The notes: a model not told the origin generated them from the sequence alone. Positions 1 to 7,342 are shown, counted from the first letter of the stretch. The stretch is 11,187 nt of DNA from Haloferacaceae archaeon (GCA_003554115.1 PWFE01000011.1:1-11187); one strand, 5' to 3'. Numbers and translations: made by a program.

Positions 1-1765
1 CAACATCACAACAGTGCTTAACCGCGTGCTGCGACACAACCTCCGAAACGATCTGGCAGTCGTTCGGGGCCATACACAACTCATGGCCGAACAGCTGGAT
101 GACTCAGAAAGTGGTGAAATCGCACTCCGGAACATCGACGACCTCATAGAATTAGCCGAAAAGGCTCGCCAACTCGAACAAATCCTTGCAGAATCAGCCA
201 ACAGAACACCGACCAGTATCCCCGCGATGCTGGAGTACGCTGTCGAGCGGGTCAAACGGCTGTATCCGGCTGCCACAATCACCGTCGACTGCGAAGACGA
301 CCTTATCGTGCCAGTACGCGAGAGTTTCGAACGGGCAATAATCGAACTGATCGAAAACGCCGCCAAACACGCTGGAGACGCACCGACAGTCACCGTTAGC
401 GTCGACAGCTGTCCGGATGCACTCGAAATTCGGATTGTCGACGATGGCCCCGGACTCTCTGAGCAAGAACGAACCGTTCTCAGCGAGGGGGCCGAAACAC
501 CGCTTGTCCATGGCAGCGGACTGGGCTTGTGGCTCGTTCACTGGGTTATCGATGGTCACAACGGGAGCATCGAGGCGGCTGTCAGCGATGCCGGAACGAC
601 AATGACTGTCTCAATTCCGCGGCACACTGAGACTGGGAGTGACACCACCTCGGTGGAACTGATACGCGCTCGCGATCAGTATCGCGCCGCCTTCGATGAA
701 GCGAGTGATGTGATGCTGATTACCGATAACAAGGGGCGAATCATCGATGCAAACGCTGCATGCGAGGGGGTGTTTGGACTCACCAAAACACAGTTACTCG
801 GTCGACCACTTCGGGCATTTCTACCCGACGCGTTCGATTTCGACAGCGAATGGCAACAGTTCCAGACCGATAGTAATCGGCGCGGGACAGTCACTATCGA
901 AGGCACAGATGGCGTCGACCGGATTGTCGAGTACTCTGCGGCTGCCGGTGTCGTTCCGGGCGAACATCTCTTTATTGCCCGGGAAGTCACCACCCGCGTC
1001 GAGCGTGAGGCGGAACTCCGAATGAAAACCCACGCAATGGACGAAGCGCCGATTGGGATCACGATTAGCGATCCACAGCAGAAGGATAACCCCATGGTGT
1101 ATGCAAACGATACATTCTGCGAGCTTGCTGGCCGCGAACGAAGCGAAGTTCTCGGGCGTAACTGTCGGTTTATGCAGGGTAAAGAAACAGATCCCGACAA
1201 AATTGAGACAATTCGACAGGCGATTGATGCCGGCGAGTCCGTAATCACCACGCTACGAAACTACAAAAAAGACGGCACGATGTTCTGGAACCGAGTCACT
1301 ATTTCGCCAGTCACTGATCCAGACGGGACGATTGTCAACTGGATCGGGTTCCAACAAGATGTCACTGATGAACAGCAAACCCAAAAGAACCTCGATGAGA
1401 CAACGGACCATCTCGACCGGTTGCTCAACGCAGTTCCGTTGCCGATGTTGATTGTTGATGCAGACGGTACCATCCAGTTGTGGAACGCCGCCGCTGAAGA
1501 CGTCTTCGGGCACAACAGAGACGACGTACTTGGGACTCCACTGCAATCGCTCGCACTCAGTACCGACGAGCTTGCACCGTTAGGTGATCGACTTGGCGAT
1601 GCACTGGCAGGCGACGGCTTTGACGATGTTCCTGTCGTCCGCCACAGAATAGATGGAACCAGCAGCGACCTTCGGTTAACAACGGTGCAACTCAGAGACG
1701 ACACCGATTCGCCTGCCGGGATCATGGTTCTTGCAACGCCTGTCGACGAGGCTGATTTCGACTAA
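1..1765 (+). CDS. LOV/PAS sensor histidine kinase, 5' end outside window
   Basis: Probable blue-light or redox sensing cytoplasmic histidine kinase. The frame is open to base 2 and the first possible start in the window (GTG at 14) lies inside the phospho-acceptor motif, so the true start is upstream. Numbering from that GTG: H-box RVLRHNLRNDL with phospho-His 8, of the type common in haloarchaeal kinases; HATPase with N-box Asn115, G1 box DDGPGL near 144 and G2 box GSGLGL at 167; PAS about 216-330; a LOV domain about 335-453 with GRNCRFMQG (flavin-adduct Cys384), NYKKDG, FWN and the flavin-contacting Gln447 in GFQQDVT; a last PAS from about 464 to the end. No membrane segment, receiver domain or HTH is visible in this part. 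Sensors after the kinase core is the reverse of the usual order. Base composition is clearly more AT-rich than downstream genes (48% and 52% GC in two sampled lines). No response regulator is visible in the window. Confidence 0.9.
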   Translation, partial: NITTVLNRVLRHNLRNDLAVVRGHTQLMAEQLDDSESGEIALRNIDDLIELAEKARQLEQILAESANRTPTSIPAMLEYAVERVKRLYPAATITVDCEDDLIVPVRESFERAIIELIENAAKHAGDAPTVTVSVDSCPDALEIRIVDDGPGLSEQERTVLSEGAETPLVHGSGLGLWLVHWVIDGHNGSIEAAVSDAGTTMTVSIPRHTETGSDTTSVELIRARDQYRAAFDEASDVMLITDNKGRIIDANAACEGVFGLTKTQLLGRPLRAFLPDAFDFDSEWQQFQTDSNRRGTVTIEGTDGVDRIVEYSAAAGVVPGEHLFIAREVTTRVEREAELRMKTHAMDEAPIGITISDPQQKDNPMVYANDTFCELAGRERSEVLGRNCRFMQGKETDPDKIETIRQAIDAGESVITTLRNYKKDGTMFWNRVTISPVTDPDGTIVNWIGFQQDVTDEQQTQKNLDETTDHLDRLLNAVPLPMLIVDADGTIQLWNAAAEDVFGHNRDDVLGTPLQSLALSTDELAPLGDRLGDALAGDGFDDVPVVRHRIDGTSSDLRLTTVQLRDDTDSPAGIMVLATPVDEADFD

Positions 1766-1825
1766 CTTCTCCAGTTGCTCGTCGATATACGTACGTAGAA
1801 TGTCGTCTACAGAAATCAGGCCGTC
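1754..1825 (-). pseudogene. relic of a CBS-domain protein C-terminus
   Basis: Reading the minus strand from 1825 gives DGLISVDDILRTYIDEQLEK followed by LVEI. This matches the usual last beta-alpha element of haloarchaeal CBS-pair proteins (pattern G-I-V-[ST]-x-D-D-[IL] followed by a helix of the form A-D-E-L-x-x-L). There is no start codon or CBS-like sequence upstream: the frame runs into rps17e in another frame, and downstream it enters the antisense of the kinase gene. It spans most of the short space between the two converging stops and overlaps both gene ends. I read it as a decayed fragment left by a deletion or rearrangement; chance resemblance is possible. Confidence 0.4.
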
Positions 1826-2010
1826 GCTGCGGTGGCTGCCTTTTTCCGGGTGATGTAGCCGGCGACGCGGTTGCGGACGCCTTTCGATTCGACCGTCGTG
1901 AGTTTGGCGACGTTTTCCTTGTTGGTCTCGAAGTCGGTGTTGAACGCGTCGGGATACCGTTCGAGCAGGGTTGTTGCGAGCTGTTTGACGTACTTCGGTT
2001 TGATTGCCAT
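1816..2010 (-). CDS. rps17e: 30S ribosomal protein S17e
   Basis: Component of the archaeal/eukaryotic small ribosomal subunit. The 64-residue product begins MAIKPKYVKQL and contains LLERYPDAFNTDFETNK and VESKGVRNRVAGYITRK, the diagnostic body of the S17e family; the length is normal for the archaeal form. An upstream in-frame start would extend the product to 102 residues, but that extension is antisense-like and overlaps the promoter; the ATG at 2010 begins the conserved N-terminus. It follows DUF447 by 44 nt on the same strand, and a TATA-like box 26 nt before the ATG suggests a leaderless transcript independent of the cofD operon. The alanine/threonine-rich tail KKAATAATA is variable in the family. 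Confidence 0.97.
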   Translation of the reverse strand: MAIKPKYVKQLATTLLERYPDAFNTDFETNKENVAKLTTVESKGVRNRVAGYITRKKAATAATA

Positions 2011-2032
2011 ACGGTTTCTGGGTCCGAGTGCC

Positions 2033-2040
2033 ACTAAAAC
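2033..2040 (-). promoter_or_regulatory. TATA-like box of rps17e
   Basis: Minus-strand GTTTTAGT is centred about 26 nt before the rps17e ATG, the spacing expected for a haloarchaeal leaderless mRNA. It lies in the only gap of the 1816-5245 gene run. No Shine-Dalgarno is seen before the ATG. Confidence 0.5.
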
Positions 2041-2054
2041 GATTCGTTCCGTGT

Positions 2055-2651
2055 TCAGTAGGCCCGCCAGTCCGAATACTCGCTGAGTCGCTCGAATGCC
2101 TCCTGTTCGCGCGGCCCGCCGCATTTCTCAACAATCTCTTCGAAGTACGCCATGCGTTCGAGTAACACGTCGGTCTCGAACGCCGGCACATCCAGTCGTG
2201 AGGCTGCGACCGCAGCGTCGACAACCGCGTAAAACCCCCGGTTGATCGTTAGGGGCCGACTACGTTCGATTATGCCCTCTTTAATCGGTCGAAGCTCCCA
2301 GCGTTCCCACTTGGTTCCATCCTCAAAGCCATGGTCGACCGACTCGGCCTCGATTTCGATCCATGCCTCTGCGTTCGGTAACACCGGCTCTGGCTGTTCG
2401 TAGATCGTCATCGCACTGTCGACGAATTCGCGTGGATCGGCGGTAAACTGGATAACACCGCCGCCGTTGTGCTCGAAATTTCGTTTCGTTCGGGTGTTGC
2501 CCCACGTTGTTGCGGTGACTGGCTCGCCCGGCGTGTCGGGTGCACGGAGGCCGAGGGCAGCCATATTCCACAGCTCATTTGGCCCGAGTGTGGCGACGAC
2601 CGACTCGGTGACGCCGCGGAGTTCGACGGGCCAATCTGGCTCAACAGTCAT
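2055..2651 (-). CDS. DUF447 family protein, predicted FMN-binding split barrel
   Basis: The 198-residue product resembles the archaeal DUF447 family, predicted from fold to be flavin-binding proteins related to flavin reductases. Visible features are the conserved N-terminal strand-rich part with TTWGNTRTKRNFEHNGGG at about 48-65, then VIQFTADPREFVDSAM, an acidic middle (AWIEIEAESVDHGFEDGTKWERWEL) and a helical C-terminal half. Length is close to the family's usual size. Its ATG overlaps the stop of the CitG-like gene in the tetranucleotide ATGA, so the two are translationally coupled. Position in a cofD operon suggests a role in making or using a deazaflavin or related cofactor; that is inference. 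The exact reaction is unknown. Confidence 0.85.
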   Translation of the reverse strand: MTVEPDWPVELRGVTESVVATLGPNELWNMAALGLRAPDTPGEPVTATTWGNTRTKRNFEHNGGGVIQFTADPREFVDSAMTIYEQPEPVLPNAEAWIEIEAESVDHGFEDGTKWERWELRPIKEGIIERSRPLTINRGFYAVVDAAVAASRLDVPAFETDVLLERMAYFEEIVEKCGGPREQEAFERLSEYSDWRAY

Positions 2652-3511
2652 ACATCGAGTCCTCGCTGGAGTGCCACAAACAGTGCGGCGGCTGTAATAT
2701 CTGCAGTTGTTCCGGGATTATACCCTTTCTCCACAAACCCTTCGGCCAACGCCTCAGCCGCGTTGAGATCGCCATTGAGGGCTGCGGCGCGTTCCGAAAC
2801 CTCACGCGCCACGCTGTCGCCGTGATTGATTGCTACCAGTGTGTCGGGTTCGTCGGCCAGCAGATCCAGAAAGACGCGAGCGGTGCGGTCGACGATTGGT
2901 CCCTCGTCAGCCAGCAGCGCGTCGGCGGCCCGAAACGTTCGCTCAAAGCCCGAGACCCACTCGCGGGCGTTGCCGTCGCCGATCCGGTCGTCTGGGTTAG
3001 CCGACAGCTCCATGATATTGTACAGCGTCAACTCTCGGTCGCGGAGCGTGGGAGCTACGTCGCTGCCCCGGTGGACATCCAAGGCGTCGGCATCCGGCGG
3101 TGGCTCGTCGACCGCGACGTCGACGTGTTCGAACGCAGTATAAAACTCAACGGCGTCCTCAACAGTGGTCGACTCGACAACCGACCGAACGCCCGCGGGC
3201 GTCAACGACTGCTCGCTTGCAGCTTTTATAAGCGGAACCAGCAACAACAGACAGCCGAACTGGGTGTTGCCGCCCGTCTGGGTCGACATTCCTGCGACTC
3301 CTTTCTTAAATGCGGTGCCGATTGACACGCCGTCGGCAGCCTCCGCAAGGCCACGGCGCGCGCCGACCGCACCAGCCATGAACTGCTCAAACCAGAGATC
3401 GTCGAGATCGCGGTGGCGGTCGACGTTTCCCGGCTTGGGTGTGCCCGAAACCTCCAACAGTAAGGCGAGTTGGGCGTTCTCAACGGGAGTTCGCTGGCTG
3501 GTAGGTATCAC
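2648..3511 (-). CDS. CitG-like triphosphoribosyl-dephospho-CoA synthase family protein
   Basis: 287-residue member of the family that in bacteria makes 2'-(5''-triphosphoribosyl)-3'-dephospho-CoA, the citrate-lyase prosthetic-group precursor. Family motifs are visible: TPKPGNVDRHRD at 24-35, GGNTQFG at 80-86 (corresponding to GANTHKG), and YNPGTTADIT at 264-273. No citrate-lyase gene is present, and its neighbours are cofD, a Dus-like protein and DUF447, so the bacterial substrate assignment probably does not hold. From memory, CitG-like genes also occur in C1-carrier (methanopterin/methanofuran) gene sets of methanogens and methylotrophs, which suggests a cofactor role. The start is GTG at 3511, overlapping the preceding stop as GTGA; the next gene begins in an ATGA overlap. 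An in-frame alternative would break the coupling. Confidence 0.85.
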   Translation of the reverse strand: MIPTSQRTPVENAQLALLLEVSGTPKPGNVDRHRDLDDLWFEQFMAGAVGARRGLAEAADGVSIGTAFKKGVAGMSTQTGGNTQFGCLLLLVPLIKAASEQSLTPAGVRSVVESTTVEDAVEFYTAFEHVDVAVDEPPPDADALDVHRGSDVAPTLRDRELTLYNIMELSANPDDRIGDGNAREWVSGFERTFRAADALLADEGPIVDRTARVFLDLLADEPDTLVAINHGDSVAREVSERAAALNGDLNAAEALAEGFVEKGYNPGTTADITAAALFVALQRGLDV

Positions 3512-4254
3512 TTAACTGTCACCTCCCAAGCCGCAACCGCCTCGGCGACTCGCTGCATCACTGGTCCCGCTGGCTCACGGCTGGGTCGGCCAACGCTGAC
3601 GGCGTCGGCTCCGTAGCCGAGATACGTCTCAACTGACTGGCGGTCTCGAACTTCGTTGTTGGCGATAATAAAGAGGTCCGTGGCCTCGTTGATGTCTTTT
3701 ATAACGCCTTCAGAGTCCATCGCGTCGACGTGAATGATGTCGCCCCCGGCCGCCTCAATTTGCTGGGCGACGGTTGGGAGGTCGGCGTCCGGGACCTCTG
3801 CGCGAACCTTGACCGAAACGGCTGGTCCTTCGGCTGCGGCTGCCTCAACGTATGTAGTTAGTCGGCCACTATCGGCCAGCAGGCGCTCGCCACAGCCGAC
3901 CGCACAGAGTTCGGGCTGTCGACAGTGAGCGTTGATTTCGAGAATCGCTCTGTGGTCGGCACAGATCGCTGCCGCCTTTTGAACCGGGTCGACGGTGGTC
4001 GTTCTAACATTGATGCCGGCCGTGATTGGGACGTCGACAAGTTGCGACAGCTGGCTCTTTATAAATGCAAGCGGATCAGCTGGCAGGAACTCGTTGCGGT
4101 CGCGCTCGGTGAGTTTTCGGGCCGCCTCGCGACTCGGCTCGTCGAGGGTGATTCCTCCTACAAAAGCTGCACCCGCAAGATCGGCTCCGGCGGCAGCCCA
4201 CTCGGCGTCGGCCTCACCACTCAAACTTGCCAATGCGAGGCGTGGTTCAAACAT
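3508..4254 (-). CDS. TIM-barrel protein related to tRNA-dihydrouridine synthases
   Basis: 248-residue predicted (beta/alpha)8 oxidoreductase-like protein, often labelled tRNA-dihydrouridine synthase in haloarchaea. Seen: repeated strand/helix pattern, the central [18 protein letters not shown] with Cys111, Cys117 and Cys121 where true Dus enzymes have N-x-G-C-P, the strand [10 protein letters not shown], and the C-terminal phosphate-binding-like [13 protein letters not shown]. It is short compared with Dus (about 320 residues) and lacks their C-terminal tRNA-binding helical domain. FMN binding is plausible; tRNA reduction is doubtful. The start is ATG at 4254 ([11 protein letters not shown]), overlapping the cofD stop by 8 nt; an upstream start at 4284 would overlap more and adds non-conserved residues. 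Its stop overlaps the GTG of the CitG-like gene. Confidence 0.8.
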   Translation of the reverse strand: MFEPRLALASLSGEADAEWAAAGADLAGAAFVGGITLDEPSREAARKLTERDRNEFLPADPLAFIKSQLSQLVDVPITAGINVRTTTVDPVQKAAAICADHRAILEINAHCRQPELCAVGCGERLLADSGRLTTYVEAAAAEGPAVSVKVRAEVPDADLPTVAQQIEAAGGDIIHVDAMDSEGVIKDINEATDLFIIANNEVRDRQSVETYLGYGADAVSVGRPSREPAGPVMQRVAEAVAAWEVTVK

Positions 4255-5245
4255 GGATGTCGAGATCCTCAAGCGCGTCGACAACGGCCGACATCACACG
4301 TCTGCTGTCGCTCTCGTCGTCGATTCGCGTGTCGGTTCTAACGGTCGGACAATCGAGCAGAGTCCCATCATCCTCGTCAAGCACGAACGCGTCGACGAAG
4401 GGGTAGGCTTCGGCTACTCCCCTCGTGGTCGGCTCGCGGTTGGTCGCGGCCATCAACTTGGCGGCAGGCCCTGAAAACACCCTGTCTTCGATGAACGGCG
4501 AAACCGCGACCACGGGGGTGCGTTCGAGCGCCTCCCGGAACGCTGGCATGGCAAGCATCGGGCCAATGCTCGTCACCGGGTTCGAGGGACCGATGACGAC
4601 CGGCGCGTCCAGTGCCTGGAGGACTGCCTCGGTCGGTTCGGCCTCGTGGCTACCCCGGAACTCGACGCCCTGTACTTCGTGATTTTGGTCGCCCAGCCAG
4701 TACTCCTGGAAGTGGATTGGGCCCGAGTCCGTTTTGATGATCGTCGACACTGGATCGTCGCTCATCGGCAACAGGGTAAGTTCAACATCAAACGCGTTGG
4801 CCAGAATCCCGGTCGCCTCGGTGAGTGTGTGGCCCTGGTCCAGCAGGCTCGTCCGGGTGATGTGGACCGCCCGGTCTCGATCACCAATGGTCATGAACTC
4901 CGCAATGGCTGAAAACCGTCGCCAGCGGGCGATGGGTCGACCTGCTGTCTGGCGTGTGGCAGCGAGATACTGCGGGCCAGTTTCGAGGCCGGCGGCTTCG
5001 GCGAGTCGATGGAGTTCGGCGGTTGTTTCGTGGCTGTCGCCGTCGATTCCCCACCACCGGTCGGTATCGAGCACGCCGCCCTCGTGAAAGAGGACAGTGT
5101 CGACGTCCGGACACACCAGCAGCCCCCCAAGTTCGATGTCATCGCCCGTGTTGCCGACGACGGTGAGCCGTGACGGCTCGAACCGCTCGGTGGCTCCGGC
5201 CAAGAGCTTCGGGGTCCCGGTACCCCCGGCGAGAAACGTAATCAT
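4247..5245 (-). CDS. cofD: 2-phospho-L-lactate transferase (CofD)
   Basis: Transfers the phospholactyl (or phosphoenolpyruvyl) group from its guanosine diphosphate ester to the deazaflavin FO, giving (dehydro)F420-0 in coenzyme F420 synthesis; cytosolic and Mg2+-dependent. The 332-residue product has the family hallmarks: N-terminal [12 protein letters not shown] (4-15), [12 protein letters not shown] (31-41), [30 protein letters not shown] and [14 protein letters not shown] around Asn222. The frame is open further upstream to 5533, but that extension lies opposite birA and is low-complexity Arg-rich, so ATG 5245 is chosen; it begins the conserved MITFLAGG. First gene of a tightly overlapping operon and divergent from birA, with an inverted repeat just before its start. 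Confidence 0.95.
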   Translation of the reverse strand: MITFLAGGTGTPKLLAGATERFEPSRLTVVGNTGDDIELGGLLVCPDVDTVLFHEGGVLDTDRWWGIDGDSHETTAELHRLAEAAGLETGPQYLAATRQTAGRPIARWRRFSAIAEFMTIGDRDRAVHITRTSLLDQGHTLTEATGILANAFDVELTLLPMSDDPVSTIIKTDSGPIHFQEYWLGDQNHEVQGVEFRGSHEAEPTEAVLQALDAPVVIGPSNPVTSIGPMLAMPAFREALERTPVVAVSPFIEDRVFSGPAAKLMAATNREPTTRGVAEAYPFVDAFVLDEDDGTLLDCPTVRTDTRIDDESDSRRVMSAVVDALEDLDIHV

Positions 5246-5270
5246 ACCCACGCATAGGCAGGCCGTGGGT
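5246..5270. promoter_or_regulatory. inverted repeat between cofD and birA, possible operator
   Basis: ACCCACG at 5246-5252 and CGTGGGT at 5264-5270 form a perfect 7-bp inverted repeat with an 11-nt spacer; half-site spacing is 18 bp, about two helical turns less a little. It begins on the base next to the cofD ATG and ends at the TATA-like box, so a bound dimer would block cofD transcription. It also lies about 45-70 nt upstream of birA, whose product has a DNA-binding domain. Confidence 0.45.
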
Positions 5271-5278
5271 TTGTATCC
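5269..5278 (-). promoter_or_regulatory. TATA-like box of cofD
   Basis: Minus-strand GGATACAAAC is centred about 28 nt before the cofD ATG, consistent with a leaderless haloarchaeal promoter. It touches the distal half of the inverted repeat. The same AT-rich patch may serve birA in the other direction, about 40 nt before its ATG. Confidence 0.4.
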
Positions 5279-5313
5279 GACGCCTCTTTGGCTTGGAGTG
5301 TGTATCACTGACA

Positions 5314-6258
5314 ATGAACGAGACACGACGCGCGCTGCTGGCGGCCTTCGAGGAGGGTCCGGTGGCCGGTCCTGTACTGGCTGATCAACTCGGCATCTCG
5401 CGGGCTGCCGTCTGGAAGCAGGTCGACGCACTCCGCAAGGAGGGCTTTGTGATCGAGAGCACCGACGACGGCTACGAAGTGACGGGTGTTCCCGAGTACG
5501 GCGCGGCTGCAATCCAATTCGGTCTTGCGGCACCCTATACGGTCGAGTATCACGCCAGCGTCGGCAGCACCAACACCCGCGCCCGTGAGGTTGCCGACGA
5601 GGGTCGACGAGATGTGGCGGTCATCGCCGACGAACAGACCGGCGGTCGCGGTCGACTCGATCGGCCTTGGAGTGCTCCTTCAGGTGGCATCTGGTGCTCG
5701 GTCGTCTGCCAGCCCGAACTTCCCGCAGCGCACGTCCCGTTGTCGGCACTCGCCGCTGGTGTCGCCACCGTCTCAGCCTGCCGGGAGGCCGGCGTCAACG
5801 CGCATCTCAAATGGCCGAATGACGTGCTGGTCGGCGAGGAAGGCGACCGGGGCGGCCGGAAACTCGCGGGGATTCTCACGGAGATGGAGGGCGAAGAAGA
5901 CCGTGTTTCGTGGTTGATCGCCGGTATCGGCGTCAACGCCAACATTGACGCTGCCGATCTTCCCGAGGAGGCCACAAGTCTCAGAGAGGAGCTTGGTGAG
6001 GAGGTCGACCGTCGACTTTTCGTCCAGCGGTTGCTCGAATCGTTCGACGAGCTGCTTGCTGATCCTGACAGCGTTCTGGATCAGTGGCGAACTTACAGTA
6101 CAACCCTTGGCCAGCAGGTACAGATCGACACCAGAACACGGGTGATCGAAGGTGAGGCTGTCGACGTCCAGTTTCCCGGTGGGCTCGTTGTCGAAACCCA
6201 GAACGGACGGAAAGTCGTCCATGCGGGCGACTGCGAGCATCTTCGGCCTCAAGCGTAG
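5314..6258 (+). CDS. birA: biotin--[biotin carboxyl-carrier] ligase with HTH domain (BirA)
   Basis: Activates biotin to biotinyl-AMP and attaches it to the carrier lysine of acyl-CoA carboxylases. The 314-residue product has three parts: a winged helix-turn-helix at about 5-55 ([20 protein letters not shown]), the ligase core with GSTN (83-86), the biotinyl-AMP loop [16 protein letters not shown] (109-124), KWPND (165-169, the biotin-contacting lysine) and RKLAGIL (181-187), and a small C-terminal SH3-like domain from about 265. It is therefore the bifunctional class that in bacteria also represses transcription. An upstream TTG at 5293 is rejected because [12 protein letters not shown] begins the conserved HTH. 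Divergent from cofD and convergent with the usp gene, with 5 nt between stops. Confidence 0.95.
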   Translation: MNETRRALLAAFEEGPVAGPVLADQLGISRAAVWKQVDALRKEGFVIESTDDGYEVTGVPEYGAAAIQFGLAAPYTVEYHASVGSTNTRAREVADEGRRDVAVIADEQTGGRGRLDRPWSAPSGGIWCSVVCQPELPAAHVPLSALAAGVATVSACREAGVNAHLKWPNDVLVGEEGDRGGRKLAGILTEMEGEEDRVSWLIAGIGVNANIDAADLPEEATSLREELGEEVDRRLFVQRLLESFDELLADPDSVLDQWRTYSTTLGQQVQIDTRTRVIEGEAVDVQFPGGLVVETQNGRKVVHAGDCEHLRPQA

Positions 6259-6263
6259 CACGC

Positions 6264-6779
6264 TCACCCAGTCGAGGAGTCAGCCGAAACCGAGAGGTCT
6301 GCGGATGTTTCGGCCGGCGTCGACTCGGCTTCAGCCATCGAGTTGTCGATCCGAACAGTCGTAACGGGTATTCGCGCTCCACGGACGACTTTTTCGGCGA
6401 CGCTCCCCAAAAGGAGACGGTCGAGCCCGCCCCGACCGTGGGTTCCCATCACAATCAGATCACAGTCCTGACGGTCGGCAGCCTGGAGAATTTCCTTTGC
6501 CGGCGAGCCTTCGGTAATCTCGGTTTCAACGGGAACTCCGTGTTCGGTCGCCAACTGCTCGATGGTCGCAAGTGCCTTTTTGCCGTCAGTGTTGAGCAAC
6601 GTCGTCACACCCTCCCATGAGCTCTCCATCGGCAGCCCGTTGTAGCTTGCCGTGTTGATCACGTAGACCCCCGAGACCGTTGCGTCATGGGCCTCGGCGA
6701 GATCGATTGCATGGGCGACCGCTCGCCGTCCTTCCGGCGATCCATCGGTCGGAACCAGAATGCGGTCGTATAATGTCAT
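6264..6779 (-). CDS. universal stress protein, UspA family
   Basis: 171-residue single UspA domain, a cytosolic nucleotide-binding alpha/beta protein. The N-terminal ILVPTDGS (Asp12) and the ATP-binding signature GTHGRGGLDRLLLGS at 112-126 followed by EKVVRGARIPV are all present, so ATP binding is expected. After about residue 144 comes a 28-residue Ser/Thr/Glu/Ala-rich tail that is not part of the domain and may be disordered. The ATG at 6779 gives the standard N-terminus MTLYDRILVPTDGS. Tail-to-tail with birA. Possible promoter elements upstream are the AT patch at 6812-6819 or minus-strand TTTATA at 6875-6880; I cannot choose between them. Confidence 0.93.
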   Translation of the reverse strand: MTLYDRILVPTDGSPEGRRAVAHAIDLAEAHDATVSGVYVINTASYNGLPMESSWEGVTTLLNTDGKKALATIEQLATEHGVPVETEITEGSPAKEILQAADRQDCDLIVMGTHGRGGLDRLLLGSVAEKVVRGARIPVTTVRIDNSMAEAESTPAETSADLSVSADSSTG

Positions 6780-6903
6780 AATATACCATGACGGAGTTCG
6801 ACACGTGGTCGCTTAATTGTTGTTACCGGTTGGCGACAACGCGAGTCAGACGGACAGCTGGAACCGAGAGCACGTATAAAGGGTCAGGTCGACCGAGAGG
6901 GAG

Positions 6904-7320
6904 CTACTCTGAGGGGTGGTGTCCAGAGTGGGTCTCTTCACGCGTGCGGTAGGTCTCGACGATATCGTCAAGCAGGAGACTCCGGGGGTCAGTTGCGGGG
7001 TAGTGGGTGTCGATCAGGTCCCGAGCGGTTTCGATCTCGCCGCGGATCGCAAACTGTCGAACGCGGGCGGCGATCTGATAGAACTCTGCGCCGGCCTCGG
7101 GAATGAGTTCCTCGTTTCGGTATCGGATGTTATCGGGAAACACTTCTTGACGCACGTCCTCGAAATCCAGCATTTCGGGCTCGTAGTCGTCGATCTCTGA
7201 GAGCACGTACTCGACGGCAAACCGCTGGAATTCGGATTTGCTCGAAAACGTCTCGCCGGAGACGAGCTCTTCGACCCGATCCATCACTGTTTCGGAGAAC
7301 CGAACTGTCGACTTGACCAT
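6904..7320 (-). CDS. ribbon-helix-helix (CopG-like) regulator
   Basis: 138-residue acidic protein. Residues 1-42 fit a ribbon-helix-helix DNA-binding domain: the strand KSTVRFS, helix TVMDRVEELVSG and helix SKSEFQRFAVEYVLSEI. The remaining two thirds (EPEMLDFEDVRQEVFPDN to the end) has a helical region IAARVRQFAIRGEIETARDLID and a charged tail; it may be a ligand or partner domain and I do not recognise it. ATG at 7320 is preferred over GTG at 7329 because the strand must begin directly after MV and a TATA-like box lies 27 nt upstream of the ATG. Likely a dimeric transcription factor; its target is not known, though it could be its own promoter. Confidence 0.8.
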   Translation of the reverse strand: MVKSTVRFSETVMDRVEELVSGETFSSKSEFQRFAVEYVLSEIDDYEPEMLDFEDVRQEVFPDNIRYRNEELIPEAGAEFYQIAARVRQFAIRGEIETARDLIDTHYPATDPRSLLLDDIVETYRTREETHSGHHPSE

Positions 7321-7342
7321 TATACCCACTATTCACAGACCG

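Noticed and set aside
676..1251. 191-codon open frame on the minus strand inside the kinase gene
   Set aside because: It is Ser/Arg-rich antisense of the clearly conserved PAS/LOV coding sequence and shows no protein motif.
5246..5533. Long N-terminal extension of the cofD frame
   Set aside because: It is Arg/Pro-rich, lies opposite the conserved birA HTH, and the CofD family starts at MITFLAGG (5245).
6258..6264. Terminator between birA and usp
   Set aside because: Only 5 nt separate the stops and there is no T-run or hairpin on either strand there.
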